In this document: positions 51,866-62,516 of the stretch, piece by piece
Position numbering within the stretch: position 1 is the first letter of the stretch
Layout: every line of letters starts with the position of its first letter
Source of the DNA: Marsupella aquatica
Lineage: Eukaryota > Marchantiophyta
DNA: 64,000 bases
Direction of reading: 5' to 3'
Assembly: GCA_973895155.1 (NCBI GenBank)
Contig: OZ316892.1
Span: 4,340,001-4,404,000, forward strand
The notes under the pieces: model-generated
The model's input: only the letters and a program-made list of their open reading frames with translations
The model's database searches: none
What the model was told of the DNA's origin: nothing
Position numbers and translations under genes: made by a program

Positions 51866-53632
51866 TCAGTGTCGGTGATGAACTGATGGTGGTAGTGATT
51901 TGGTGAAGAGATCTGCACAGTTGTCTGCACTTGAAATCTGCAAAATGTTGATCTCTTTTCCATGTAACTCGTGGGTGTAGAAATTTGGAGCGATATGCTT
52001 CACGCGATCGCCTTTGATGAATCCTTTCGTGATCTGCTGTATACATGCTACGTTATCCTCAAAAATGTTAGTAGGCTTCGTTAGTGGTGGTAGGCCGCAT
52101 TTGATGTTGATGTGGTTTATAAAGGATCGTAACGAAACGGCTTCACGACTAGCCTCATGTAGAGCTAAAATTTCTGAGTGATTCGGTGAGGTTGCTGTTA
52201 GGGTCTGTTTCACGCTTTTCCAAGAAAAAGTGGTACCCCCTATGGTAAAAACATATCCGGTTTGGGATTTTGCGGTGTCGGTGTCGGAAAGATATCCGGC
52301 ATCCGCATATCCTATGAGCTCGTGGTTTGCACCGAATGGGTAAAATAACCCGGTATCGGTGGTTCCACGTAGATATCTAAATACGTGTTTAACTCCATTC
52401 CAGTGTCTGGCTGTGGGAGTTGCACTATGTCTAGCTAGTAAGTTAACTGCAAATGCAATGTCTAGTCGTGTCTGATTTGCTAGATACATTAATGCTCCTA
52501 TCGTAGAAAGATACGGAGTTTCTGGTCCTAATATTGGTTCATGTTCTTCGCGCTTGCGAAAAACATCAGTATTGTTTTCTAATGAACGTACAACCATTGG
52601 TGACGTCAATGGGTGTGCTAGGTTCATATTGAACTGTTTTAGGATCTTTTCGATTTGTGTAGTTTGGTGGAGCATCATGCCAGTAGGTAAGATCTCCAGT
52701 TGTAATCCTAAGCAAAAGTTTGTATGTCCAAGGTCTTTCATATCAAATGTTGATTTAAGGCGAGTAATAGTATCTTCGGTAATTTGGGGTGTCCCAAATA
52801 TGTTTAAGTCATCAACATAGATAGAAACGATGACATATTCGTCATCCATATGTTTAATAAATAAACATGGGGTAATTGCATCATGGGAAAATCCCATGGC
52901 AATCATTTCATCAGTAAATCTTTGATACCATACTCTGTCACTTTGTTTCAGGCCATATAATGCCTTCAACACGCGGATAGCTAGTCCGCGGCGAGTATTC
53001 CGTACGGTTGACACAACAGTGTCGTTATTATGAGTTACATGTGTAGATGACACATGGGGTGTAACTTGAGATAGTTGTTTTATAATCTTATGTAAATATG
53101 GGATATGCAATTTAGCACCTTGAGCTAAAGCTCGGCGGCGTTGCTCCAACTCGGGAGGTGATCGCATGTATAGACAAGTGTCTAAAGTTCCATATAGATA
53201 TGCGGTCGCAACATCCAGTTGTCGCATTTGTAGTTTATGGAAAATGGCAAATCCGATAAGGTATCGGAATGTTGTGCTATCCATAACCGGTGAGTAAGTT
53301 TCATCGTAATGAATTCTCGGTTGTTGGGTAAATCCTTTTCCTACCAGACGTGCTTTGTAGCGTACAACTTGGCCTTTATCATTTCTTTTGCGGACGAATG
53401 TCCACTTGTAGCCAATGAGGTGTACGTCTTGCAGTGTTGGCTCAACTGGGCCAAAAGTGTGTCTGCTTAGTAGGGAATCTAATTCTCCGTTGATAGCTTT
53501 TTGCCATTCAGGCCAATCTGGTCTATTTTGGCATTCTAAGATGGATATTGGTTCGGGTGTTTCGTCTGTGATATGTGTTGCCACCATTAATGCAAAAGCA
53601 TCATCTATTGAAGTAGTATTTCTATCCCACAT
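51866..53632 (-). CDS. Copia reverse transcriptase and RNase H, open over 588 codons
   Basis: A long open frame with the copia blocks in order: 'WPEWQKAINGELDSLL', 'KWTFVRKRNDKG', 'YKARLVGKGFTQQ', 'YDETYSPVMD', 'QLDVATAYLYG', 'LKALYGLKQ', catalytic YVDD at 52808-52819, 'MKDLGHTNFCLGLQLE', then RNase H ('YADAGYLSDTDTAKSQTGYVF', 'HSEILALHEASREAVSL', 'EDNVACIQQI', 'RVKHIAPNFYTHEL', 'NCADLFTKSL'). Here the usual 'ADADY' reads YADAGY, and 'SSTEAEY' is replaced by 'SPNHSEI'. An insertion of about 70 residues rich in Arg, His and Thr sits between the 'MRSPPEL' and 'LKALYGLK' blocks. It has kept its frame better than upstream pol, but without gag or a 5' LTR the element should be inactive. Confidence 0.9.
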   Translation of the reverse strand: MWDRNTTSIDDAFALMVATHITDETPEPISILECQNRPDWPEWQKAINGELDSLLSRHTFGPVEPTLQDVHLIGYKWTFVRKRNDKGQVVRYKARLVGKGFTQQPRIHYDETYSPVMDSTTFRYLIGFAIFHKLQMRQLDVATAYLYGTLDTCLYMRSPPELEQRRRALAQGAKLHIPYLHKIIKQLSQVTPHVSSTHVTHNNDTVVSTVRNTRRGLAIRVLKALYGLKQSDRVWYQRFTDEMIAMGFSHDAITPCLFIKHMDDEYVIVSIYVDDLNIFGTPQITEDTITRLKSTFDMKDLGHTNFCLGLQLEILPTGMMLHQTTQIEKILKQFNMNLAHPLTSPMVVRSLENNTDVFRKREEHEPILGPETPYLSTIGALMYLANQTRLDIAFAVNLLARHSATPTARHWNGVKHVFRYLRGTTDTGLFYPFGANHELIGYADAGYLSDTDTAKSQTGYVFTIGGTTFSWKSVKQTLTATSPNHSEILALHEASREAVSLRSFINHINIKCGLPPLTKPTNIFEDNVACIQQITKGFIKGDRVKHIAPNFYTHELHGKEINILQISSADNCADLFTKSLPPSVHHRH

Positions 53633-54837
53633 CTCACCGGTGTGTGCGTAGTGGATAGAAATCTCCTCATGAGTTGTGGATTCGTTATGATCGACATCAG
53701 GTGAAGGTGGTATAGATAAACCGCATCTTCTTGGTTATTTATCCTTTGATCCCAAAGGTCTGCCACGTTTGGCACAAGGTTGGGATGTACTTGCTGGCTC
53801 ACTTGATAATTTGATGCGAGCAGATGCTCTCGCAGCTGGAATATGTGAGCGGCTAATTTGTGATGTATCGACGAAAGCGTCGGGAAGTTCTTCCACAATC
53901 TTGTGGAGTTGTAAAATTCGTTGAACTTCTTTCTCCCCTTGATTGGTTCGAAGGTCTTGCCAAAATGGCGAATGTCTTTCCCACTCCAAAGGTGGTTGTG
54001 GGTGTTTAGGGGTTATTAATGATGGATAAACATGTTCATCAAAATGGCAATCTAGGAATCTAGATTTAAAGACGTTGCCAGTTGTATGGACGGAGAGTCG
54101 AATCCGATGTCCCCAACTGTCGTTGGGGTCCCATCTTGGTTTGTTTGGGTGGAGTAATGGGGACCATTACTTGACATCCAAATGAACGAAGGTGGGATAG
54201 GTCAGGTTTAATACCATTAGCAATTTGGTATGGGCTATAGGTATTAGAAGCCGATGGGCGGTATTGGATTAATGCATTAGCCTGTAATATGGCATGTCCC
54301 CATGCTGAGACGAGGAGTTTTGACTGCATTAGTAATGGGCGTGCAATTAACTGGAGGCATTTAATGGCCGCTTCAGCTAATCCGTTCTGAAAATGCACGT
54401 GAGGTACAGGATATTGTACGTCGATGCCAAGTGATGTACAAAAGTCGTCAAATGTTTCCGATGTGAATTCCCCTGCATTTGTCCACCCTTGGTGTCTTAA
54501 TGGGGTGATCTGGGAATTGTGCTTTCACGCACAAGATTTGCACCAAAATGCGAGGCATAACTATGTTCCTCGTTGAAAGTAGTGTCACATTTGACCATTT
54601 AGTTGATGCGTCGATTAATACCATAAAGTAGCGGAAAGGTCCGCTCGGTGGGTTAATTGGCCCACAAACATCTGCATGGATTATTTCCAAGAATTGGGGT
54701 ATTTTAGTTGGCAATTTTGATGCCATGGGCCTTGTTATTAGTTTGCCGCGTGAGCATGCAGTGCATGGGGTGCTCGCTGGAATGTGGCGTGTATTGATTG
54801 GAATGCCTCTTGAATTCTTAATGATTTTGGTTAGCAT
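53633..54837 (-). pseudogene. Copia integrase, fragmented
   Basis: Integrase pieces lie in different minus-strand frames: 54448-54837 ('CTACSRGK', 'IIHADVCGPINPPSGPFRYFMVLIDASTKW') and 54066-54398 ('GLAEAAIKCLQLIARPLL', 'WGHAILQANALIQYRPS', 'SPYQIANGIKPDLSHLRSFGC'). The linker to reverse transcriptase at 53605-53989 holds 'LPDAFVDTSQISRSHIPAARA', typical of an acidic-to-basic spacer, in two overlapping frames. Frameshifts near 54440, 54060 and 53700-53900 break the polyprotein. Confidence 0.82.
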
Positions 54838-54839
54838 TG

Positions 54840-55003
54840 ATTGGCCGGGGTGGCCGAGGCATTTCTTTAATAATTTTCCTCGTAGGGGTATTTGACTTCT
54901 TGGTCTCTTGTATCGCCTGTTTGGACGTGTAGTCCGTTTGCTCGTATATCTCTAAAACTGAGGAGATTACGAGTTGCATTCGGGGCAAAAATAGCAACCG
55001 CAT
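54840..55003 (-). pseudogene. Copia GAG-pre-integrase remnant at truncation point
   Basis: Between 54840 and 55003 the minus strand has pieces that fit the family in shifted frames (for example 'LLSFRDIRANG', 'ARPPRPINANQ'-type words around the 'GHPG' block). Recognisable similarity ends at about 55003. Confidence 0.5.
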
Positions 55004-55014
55004 TTTCCAGAAGA

Positions 55015-55518
55015 GTTATCCTGCTCTTTTTGAAAACCGGTGGAGTAAAACGTTTTATACTGCACTACTGTCATGTTGTGAAGGGAAATCCTGCTTATGA
55101 ACCAGAATTCTATGCCCACAACAGACATAGAGCATTCGATGAGATTCAGGATGTGATTGACCAGCTGGACAATCCTCTTGCCACCAAGTTTTTCATTGAC
55201 ACTGGTGGGAAGTTATATTCGTACAAGACTCGTCAACTCCCCCCTCGGCCTCTGTGTGCATTATTTAGGTTAGTTTATGTATCTTGTTTATGGACAAATG
55301 TCCTTGACAATGGTGAGATGTGTCAGTGTTGCACAAATGCCTGTTGTGACGTTCCATCACGCCGCTATTCAGTAGCTATAGTTAATCCTGAGACCGGTGC
55401 CACAGATTTTTATTGGCTGTGGGCCTATGATCATAGGATCACTCATATACCCCACTGGCCCAAGAAGCATATCTCTAGCTTCGCTGTAGCGCGGTTTAAT
55501 CTTGGGTGGGATGATTGA
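55015..55518 (+). CDS. Unrecognised Cys-rich ORF
   Basis: An open plus-strand frame follows the copia truncation and ends at the stop at 55516-55518. The frame stays open back to 54892, but that part is antisense to copia, so real coding probably starts after 55015 and the true 5' end may be lost. Visible features: 'NPAYEPEFYAHNRHRAFDEI', 'FFIDTGGKLYSYKTR', a Cys cluster (MCQCCTNACCDVPSRR) that could bind metal, and 'TGATDFYWLWAYDHR'. Composition looks like real protein rather than chance. I do not recognise the family. It shares its reading frame with the ORFs at 55729-56187, separated by stops. It might be host gene, gene fragment or cargo of another mobile element. Confidence 0.45.
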   Translation, partial: VILLFLKTGGVKRFILHYCHVVKGNPAYEPEFYAHNRHRAFDEIQDVIDQLDNPLATKFFIDTGGKLYSYKTRQLPPRPLCALFRLVYVSCLWTNVLDNGEMCQCCTNACCDVPSRRYSVAIVNPETGATDFYWLWAYDHRITHIPHWPKKHISSFAVARFNLGWDD

Positions 55519-55728
55519 TTAGGCACATTATCACATGTACACTCGACCGTCAATTTAAAGAAGGCTCACTTCTGGTTTGAACCACTTTTATGATAATCTT
55601 ATCGGTCCTATGCATTGCGGGTCTCTTGTCCTCATGTGTTATGAGATGTCGTGTCCACATGTGCTGTGAGATTGGAGCGATAATTTTATTGCTCTTTGCA
55701 TTGAAATTGTTTATTTGCAAACTTTGCC

Positions 55729-56187
55729 ATGGCTGCTAGTGGAAAGAGTGGATCTGCCAAGGCCGAGAGTCTCATGACAAGCCTCACCAATGCAATTTGG
55801 ACGAGTGAAGACATTTGTGAAGAGGTCAAGTGTATCAAGAAGCCATGGTACTTCCGTGACGCCAGATTATAGTCCACGGGTTTTGAAGATTGTCCTACCC
55901 CAATCCTTTGGATCCAGTTGCAAAAATCGGCAAAGGTTAATGTTTCGTATGGCCCAGTGATTGCTGTGGCCGTTGTCGAGTTCATTGTTGGCCACGGGGA
56001 GGGAAAAGTGTTGACAGAGGGCCTTAGTTTCTTGACAATGTGTGGGCGCAAGGGTTTCACATATGTCATTGTTACTCTAGAAAACTTTGATGAGAAATCG
56101 ATTAACAATTATCCAGAGGATCCCCTTGTCACCGAAGTTCAGACAGCAAGAAAGATGAATGTTATGGGTTCGGCTTGGGTGTGCTAG
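55729..56187 (+). pseudogene. Unrecognised ORF pair split by one TAG
   Basis: Starts ATG at 55729 (MAASGKSGSAKAESLM), runs 47 codons to a TAG at 55870-55872, then stays open in the same frame to 56187 ('VSYGPVIAVAVVEFIVGHGEG', 'LSFLTMCGRKGFTYVIVTLENFDEK'). About 152 codons if the TAG is discounted. The continuous frame across the stop suggests a recently broken gene, though an intron here is possible. It lies 210 bp after the Cys-rich ORF and in the same frame and direction, so the two may be parts of one unit. Family not recognised. Confidence 0.45.
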
Positions 56188-57299
56188 TATGTCGGACCAA
56201 GAGGCAACGGAGTGTTGTATAGGACATTATGACCCAAAAAACTGTTAGTTCATCTATGTATATACCAATATTGACGCTCAAAACTATCGAGCATGATGTG
56301 AAAACTATATAAAGATTATAACAGAAAAATTTATTCTCCTTTAGACACCCTAAACGTCATGCTCAAACTAACTTAAATTATATTGAATTGTACTTTGATT
56401 TGGATGTCTAGTAGTAACAAACTATCGATAAAGGAGCACATCATGTCAAGGGTTCCATGCATTGTCACGTCGTCGGCTTAGTCTTTAAGCCAGTTTACGG
56501 CTAAGAGAGACATCTCCTTCGTTAGAATTTGGGTTCGGGTAGGGAGGGACGTACGGAGTGCCTATATTTCTCATAAACTAGCGCTAAGGATGCATATATT
56601 TCTTTACGAGCAATCTTAGGTATACTTTCTGTTCGTCGACACGGGGTCGACCCCGACTTATAGACTTCTAAGCCTTTGTGTTACCGCCTTTGATCCGGGT
56701 CCATTAGTACCAGTGCTCAACCCGGGCTCGCAACCCCGTACCCGTAACCTGCACCCCGTGCACAGCTGGTAGAACGTGTCTGGCCAAGCGTTGACACTCA
56801 TACACGAGACTCATCCATGCATTCATATATAAACACAAAGTCTCGATTTACATGAAGGAATTGAAGGGAAAGGACTTCATTCATAAATAAGCGTACACTT
56901 ATGATTGGGTGACCTGACACCTCGTGAACGACCGGGCCCAAAGTCGGGAGGTATAAACTACAACAGAGCCCAGCTCCGCACCCGCCTGACGAGCTTAGTC
57001 ATATACCTTCCCCTTGGTACCTCCGTTATCTCACCGAGTTTGGGATTCCCCGTGCGTAGCGTGGATGACAGATTCCTGACTCTAAAGTCCCCCCCCTTGC
57101 CTCTACCGGGGGGCTGCTAAATACTAAGGGCTGAGGACCAAGATGGCCTCGTGCCCGAATCCACGCTAACTTAGATCCCTACTGAGCCGGGTACGGCTTG
57201 TCCTATTGGGCTGACCTATTCTATACAGGCTCACTAAGGTGTCTACCGCTATCTTCTGGCCGGCCATTGTCCTAGCAGCCTATTTTAGCCACCCGTAGT
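56188..57299. other. Intergenic, 3' side of the GC-rich unit
   Basis: Shifts from AT-rich (56200-56500) to GC-rich (from about 56640). I compared it by eye with 60000-60370 for long terminal repeats around the GC-rich unit and found no match. No gene is called. Confidence 0.35.
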
Positions 57300-59990
57300 T
57301 CTATTCTAACCCTAACCCGCCGCTAATACTTGGCGTGCTTGCCAGAGCCGTCCGAGTGGGAGCGGCCATTCCGCTGCCTCTGAAGTCTGCCATTGTCCAT
57401 CTTGAGGAGTTGGACTTGGTCATGCAGAGATTCGTTCTCTCGCTTTGCCACGTCCGTCTCCTCAGCTACCTCTTAGCATGCCTCTTCCAGTTGTTGGGCG
57501 TCGCTCGTCAGCTTCTCCACCAATTGGTTGTGTTTCTGGGCTTTGGTTTGAAGCCGTGCCACCTCAGCTTTGAGGACTCCAACCTCCTCTATGTCTCGTT
57601 GGGCCCCTCGTTGGCTTCCTCCAGGTCCTTTTGCCAACTAACAGTCTGATTCTTCACTCTGTCAACTTGGGCCCGGAGCCATGCAATCTCGGCCTCCTTC
57701 CCAGCTTTGGCCTGTTTGGCTAAGGCGGTAAGGGCGCGTGCCTCAGCCAATGACTATTTGGCGGCTGCAACTTTGGGTCGTAGTTGCAGAAGCTCAGCCC
57801 TCTTGAGTCTCAATCTCACCCTTCAGGTACACGGACTCAACCAGGTATCGTTCTATCCTCTGAAGGGCCTCTGACTGGGCCCGACCTACTTTCACCGCGG
57901 TAACCAACTCTTGGTTGAAGAAGTAGGCTACCTTCCAGGCCATGAACTCTCCGGTATCTCGGAAAATCTGTTGGGAGAAATCTCCCAGTAAACCATTCAA
58001 AAATGTGCCATGTACGAAGAGTTTTGGGTGGTCCAGGTTGTGCCCGTCTGAAGTTGGGCACGGGCAGACATCAACTCGCACCGTAGCTGGGGTAGTGACG
58101 TCCAGCTGCGAGAACGTAGTGTTGGATGGGGCTAGAGTGTCCTTTTCCATCCTCGTGTTGGCCTCTAGACTGGCTACGGGCGGGTCTTCTGGATCCTCGG
58201 GCTTGGGCAAGGCCTCCACCACCCCGTTCTCTGTGCTCGGCCCGGCCTGGTTTATTGCGTCTAAGGTCGCAATCACGGCCTCGTCCGGTATCTCTTCAGC
58301 TACAGCTACGGTCATCGGTGGAGGTGGAGTGGGTGAGGCTGGCATGGCCGCTGGACTTTGGGCCTCTGGTTGAGGCCGTCTCTCTAGGGCCTAGAAGACC
58401 CACCTAGTTGGGACCAACTTCTGCTCGTTGACCCGTGGAAGGGTTTGTCGATTGAACCGGGCGTACCACTCGAGAATGATCTTGATGTGGCTCGCAAAAT
58501 ATGCCTTCCCGCCGATGTACAGCACCTTCCTTCGCCGTTCCATCTCCTCATGGAACTTCTTAGTGAAGTACGATGCCCACTTCCTGGGCCGATAGTTCTC
58601 CACTTGGATGACCTGGGCGGCGGGGATCTCACCCTAGGGTTCCATCATGTGGAGGGCGTACCTCTGGAACTCCAATCGCTTGGCAATCTCGGGTATGAGG
58701 CAGGTCCTCATTATGAACCCATTGTCCATGGACCCCTCGGAGGGAAAGCTCGAGGATCGGTACTTGGCTCCCTTGCCCCCGAGAGCCCGTGACTCTACCC
58801 GTTGTTCTCCCTTGGGTAGGCCAAAGATCATCCTGAGTCGCTCCTCCGTGAGGGCCATATTCCTCCCCCGTACCCGAGTTTGATGACGGACCTCGTCGTA
58901 GTTTTTTACGAACTTTGTCATCTCGTCCCCGTAATACTTGCAGGTGTTCCAGGGGAGGGCGGCAAGGTGTTTGAACCCCTGGGGGTCAGGTACATCGCAT
59001 GCTTGGGGTGGAGGATTTTCTTATGCACATTTTCCCCCATACGGTGCATGGTCACTTTGGCCACGGCCACCGTGGCCAAGGCTAACCCGGATATAGCTGC
59101 GGGTTCCTTCCTCTTTTGCCCCCTCGCTTGGCCTCCATGGTGGCTCGGAGAGGGTGACATCTCCCCATCCTCCCGATCAGGTATCGGTAGCGCTACCGCC
59201 GTTAGTATTGGAGCCAGAGTGGCTATGGTTACTGTGTTATCTACCGGAGCCGCTACTCGGGTTTGGGCCCTGGGAGGGGGCGATGCCGTGTTTGCTCCCT
59301 ACGTGCTTGGTCTGGGCCGCCGGAGCAGTGGTGGGGCAGTCTCGTCATCGTCGCTGATGTCCACAACGTTGATGACGGGGCGCACTTGGAGGGACGGGGC
59401 GGCCGGCGGTGGGGATTGGCTTGGCTGAGGTGGAGCCTGAGCCTGTGTTGCCGTGGGTGGGAGCGCGGGCACGGGCACAGTTGGTCGGGCGCCAGGCAAT
59501 GGTAAGGTGGCCATAGAGTTCTGCCTTGATGATCGAGCTACGTAGAACTCGCTGTTGATGGTGGCCTGGACCCAAGCGGGAATGTGATCGAAGTGATGCC
59601 ACTGTAAGTCGATCGTGCCCGGGATAGTGAAGACTGAATCTGTAAGCCGAAGTAAAGCTTCCCAAAAGCCGATGTATTTACCCCCATCAAAGAAGTACTC
59701 GGAAAATTTGTCAGGTTGGTAAAGCTCACTCTGGGACGGGTAGTCAAAGTTAAGGATGTAGTGGTGGCAACCTGCTACGCGAATGGACCTCTCGTACTCG
59801 TGTTCGATCTCGTATCGGCGCGGGTTGACATGTTTTAATGAGTCGGCCAAGAGACTCTTGATGGATAGGAACTACGTCCAAAATCGTATGGCCAAACTAG
59901 AAACGATTATGTGCAACATTAACAGGAGATAGAAGATGACTAAGGCTGGGCAAGAGGACTGAGGTCGAAGCTGGCGCGTGGTCAAAAGAA
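57300..59990 (-). pseudogene. Broken GC-rich coding unit with coiled-coil tail, family unknown
   Basis: Minus-strand open segments follow each other in slightly shifted frames: 59299-59850 ('NPRRYEIEHEYERSI', 'NFDYPSQSELYQPDKFSEYF', Pro/Ala-rich linker), 58918-59160, 58634-58921 ('TEERLRMIFGLPKGEQRVES'), 58391-58603 ('NYRPRKWASYFTKKFHEEMERR') and 57794-58345 (Pro-rich, then 'RDTGEFMAWKVAYFFNQEL'). A heptad-rich coiled coil ('EAEIAWLRAQVDRVKNQ') lies near 57640-57730. In-frame stops near 59872 and 58633 and several shifts break it. Joined, about 850 codons would be covered. The layout (globular head, Pro-rich linker, coiled coil, GC-rich against AT-rich flanks) recalls extra ORFs of large plant retroelements, but I cannot name the family. 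Confidence 0.5.
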
Positions 59991-60016
59991 GTGGTGTGCT
60001 GCAAAGGGTCGGCCCT

Positions 60017-60025
60017 CTTTTTATA
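60017..60025 (-). promoter_or_regulatory. TATA box of the GC-rich unit
   Basis: The minus strand reads TATAAAAAG within GGGTATAAAAAGAGGG, placed about 170 bp upstream of the first recognisable protein sequence (59850) and on the correct strand. Transcription would be expected to start near 59990. Confidence 0.55.
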
Positions 60026-61030
60026 CCCTGAGAGCTCGTCGGTCTCCCGATGCCTCCTCTTTGTTGATAGGCCGAGTCCTTCACGCTCGCAGTGTACCGG
60101 CCACGTTGCTAGTCCGGGTCAGCGGCCACCCTCTAGAGTTTGTTATACGGACCCGAGGGGGCTCCATTACACGCTCTCATCTCGGGCGTGCAAATGGTGA
60201 CTCGCCGCCAGCCCGAACGTGAATGCCCTTATGGACTAATAATTCTCTACTAATAATGACTACCTAAGTACTATCATTACGCTAATTATTACGATCTAAG
60301 ATACCCCTAACGCGCGTGCTAAGCCTGGTTAGGCCAAACTACTCATTAACCGCCGTACTGGCGGCGTCACATGCATCTTCCAAAGTACTACCTAGAAGAT
60401 TGTAAATGATTGTGTGGATTGACCAAAGGTTAACATCCTCACGTAGAGTGATGTGAGCAAAAAGATATACTCTTGCAACTATCAAATGCAATACACTCTG
60501 GTTATTTGAATGCTCTAACCAATGATGAAGAGTTTGACATATTGTAAATTTTGATTGAACCGCCTTAGACCATTAGAGAATGACAACTTGATAATGATTG
60601 GATGCTAGAGAGACTAAGTTGTAGTTTGGTTAGATTGAGTATGGCTAAATTAATTATGATTGGATGAAGACAAGGCTCTCGTCCCTGAGATGCTTTGCTT
60701 AATTCAAGTGTTGATGTATAAGACGTTTGTTATATTTTAATAAGATAAGATATTGTCGTCCTACCTTAAACTGTGTTTGGAGGTATTTGGAGATTAGTTA
60801 AAGAATTGGCACAGTAAATGTTTGAATATTGGTCCCATTCTTTAACCTTTGCATGCACTCACTCATAAAGTAGGCACCATCTTCAGCCTTGCTGTTTTTG
60901 CAAGGCCATTCTCTGGTGCTTCTTCCATCAGCCTGAGCTCGTTTGAGAAGGACAACACTATGGGGATCGCGTTGGAGACATGAGAGTAGACATCATTCAT
61001 AGCCTGTTTGAACGAATTTCTATGAGCTCT
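60026..61030. other. Intergenic, upstream of GC-rich unit
   Basis: GC-rich to about 60200, then AT-rich. No gene recognised. A short stretch near 60880-60970 could encode 'SLAVFARPFSGASS' and may belong to the fragment that follows. Confidence 0.35.
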
Positions 61031-61054
61031 CTGGATTGGCAATTGCTGCTATGA

Positions 61055-61476
61055 ACAGTTTCCGACACTGGACACAAGCAAGTTCGGATGTGAACTGCAG
61101 TGGGACGTGAAGTTGGTCACCGCTTTTGCTAGCTCTGGGAAATGGAAACTTCCAGCTCAGATCTCGACGTTGCTGCTGTACATCCACTTATCTGTTAGTG
61201 AACCAAAAGTTAAAGCAGCTGCTCGTTGCATTCCGGTAAGTGCTCCGGATGAACTCAAACCTGCTCCAAAACGTTTTGGTTTCAGTTTTTTTTTATGATT
61301 CGGGTCCAAGTGGCATTGTTGAGTCCTCTGGGACATCCAAATTCAATTCATTAATTGATTCTGTCCGTCAAGGAGTACTGCAAATCCTGCATACGAATCC
61401 CCACTTCTACCATCACAAAGATTTGGTGTCTCCAAAACTTTATATCTCAGATTCTCCTGTTTTGCGATTTTTCTAG
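61055..61476 (+). pseudogene. Probable two-exon gene fragment, unknown family
   Basis: A plus-strand frame reads 'TLDTSKFGCELQWDVKLVTAF', continues 'GKWKLPAQISTLLLYIHLS' and 'EPKVKAAARCIP', and ends at a good donor (GTAAGT, about 61232). A T-rich acceptor near 61290 precedes 'YDSGPSGIVESSGTSKFNSLIDSV' and 'LQILHTNPHFYHHKDLVSPKLYIS', which runs to a stop at 61476. The word choice looks like real protein, and the splice signals fit, but no start and no further exons could be found. I cannot assign a family. Most likely a remnant or a piece of a gene whose other exons lie outside or were lost. Confidence 0.35.
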
Positions 61477-61993
61477 CTGTGCATACGGATGGGAAGCCTT
61501 CAAACATCAGGACACCCCCCATAAAATTCTTTTAACATACTTGCTGTCTTCTCCTTTCTGGCCCTTGCCACATTTGGTAGTCGTAGACGTTCAATTCAAC
61601 TTAATTTGAAACAAGATAGTCCCATTAATGTGAATTTCAATGATGTAAGTTGCAGTTTTCTCGTGATCTTTTAATGAGCTCCAGTCGTTCAATCATGACT
61701 CTAAACTCCATTCAGCCGGATGCATTTCTCAATTGACAACACGATTTCGGACCGACCGAGAAGTGTGTCGGAGTTCTCGTTTAGCCCGATCCCGTTTTTT
61801 TTCTAAGGCAATGCAATGACCAATAAAACTGGCAAAAACTCTTTGAAACGCCACTTTCCTCCATTGCATCGCCGCGGGAATGCAGGGAGCGATACGTGCA
61901 TCGGGTTTTACATTCCGTCAGTGAAAAAGTCCAAACTGTGAGTAACTTGGTCCAAACCGCGTAATCCAGGAATGACCACGCACTAACCCAGGT

Positions 61994-62057
61994 AAAGGGG
62001 AAACTTAACCATGGTTAAGGGGAAATTAACCATGGTTTAGAGCGTCTCCTATATAAA
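61994..62057 (+). promoter_or_regulatory. Promoter with paired palindromes and TATA box
   Basis: A 24-bp direct repeat (61994-62041) contains the palindrome CTTAACCATGGTTAAG at 62004-62019 and its shorter copy AACCATGGTT at 62028-62037. A consensus plant TATA box (CTATATAAAG) follows at 62049-62058. Transcription would start near 62085 and run into the palindrome cluster. Two identical palindromes one helical repeat-multiple (24 bp) apart are a typical layout for a dimeric activator. Confidence 0.6.
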
Positions 62058-62184
62058 GAGGAGCGGGCTGCCCATAAAACGTTTACTTTCGCCAGAGCAA
62101 ATATCTCCTGACTGAGAGTGAATACCAAACTCCCATCAAGTCTTACATTCCTCCCAAGCGATTCGACTCTTTCTACCGAAAACC

Positions 62185-62516
62185 CGATAAATTTATCGGA
62201 ACAGCCATTCCTGTTCAAGTTCTCCATGTAAGACTAACTAGTCATTTAGTGTAAAATGTCCAGATCCGAGCGGACTGCGATAAATTTATCGCATTCTACA
62301 TTCCTGCGTTGCAATCATTTGATCCAGTGTTTAGAGAGGTGTTGCCTTCATTCCGATAAATTTATCGGAGTCTTCATTCCTTTCATGGAAAGAGGAGTAA
62401 TTGAGAATCCGATAAATTTATCGGAGTTGTCATTTTTGTGAAAGATTGAATTCAGGGGTTAGGTGTCTGAGGAAGTCATATTTTCAATTCGAATGCGGAG
62501 TGCGATAAACTTATCG
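62185..62516. repeat. Cluster of CGATAAATTTATCG palindromes
   Basis: Perfect 14-bp palindromes CGATAAATTTATCG at 62185-62198, 62278-62291, 62354-62367 and 62410-62423, and one with a single change (AAC for AAT) at 62503-62516. Most extend to 16-18 bp by matched outer bases (TGCG..CGCA or TCCG..CGGA). After a few bases, several are followed by CATTCCT or a close match. A sixth perfect copy is at 63725-63738 and a broken one at 63928-63940. The spacing (93, 76, 56, 93 bp) is not constant. Confidence 0.9.
62256..62441 (+). CDS. Short ORF spanning three palindromes
   Basis: A 61-codon ORF, the first ATG-started frame of this size downstream of the TATA box at 62050. It reads through three palindromes, which give 'AINLSH', 'DKFIG' and 'PINLSE' in three different phases. 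No domain is seen and the coding interpretation is weak. It may be chance within a non-coding transcript. Confidence 0.2.
   Translation: MSRSERTAINLSHSTFLRCNHLIQCLERCCLHSDKFIGVFIPFMERGVIENPINLSELSFL

Larger units (their letters stand above)
51090..55003 (-). mobile_element. Second Ty1/copia retrotransposon, 5'-truncated
   Basis: Reading on the minus strand: GAG-pre-integrase (54840-55003), integrase (54066-54837), reverse transcriptase and RNase H (51866-53632), a polypurine tract (AAAGGGGAG, about 51486-51496) and a probable 3' LTR (51090-51485). Gag, protease and the 5' LTR are missing; recognisable copia sequence stops near 55003, where unrelated plus-strand ORFs begin. Its pol differs clearly from the element at 11888-19545, so it belongs to another lineage. 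No target duplication can be checked because one end is lost. Confidence 0.85.

Noticed and set aside
56640-60370. LTRs flanking the GC-rich unit
   Set aside because: I compared the flanks by eye and found no direct repeat of useful length, so I did not call an LTR element.
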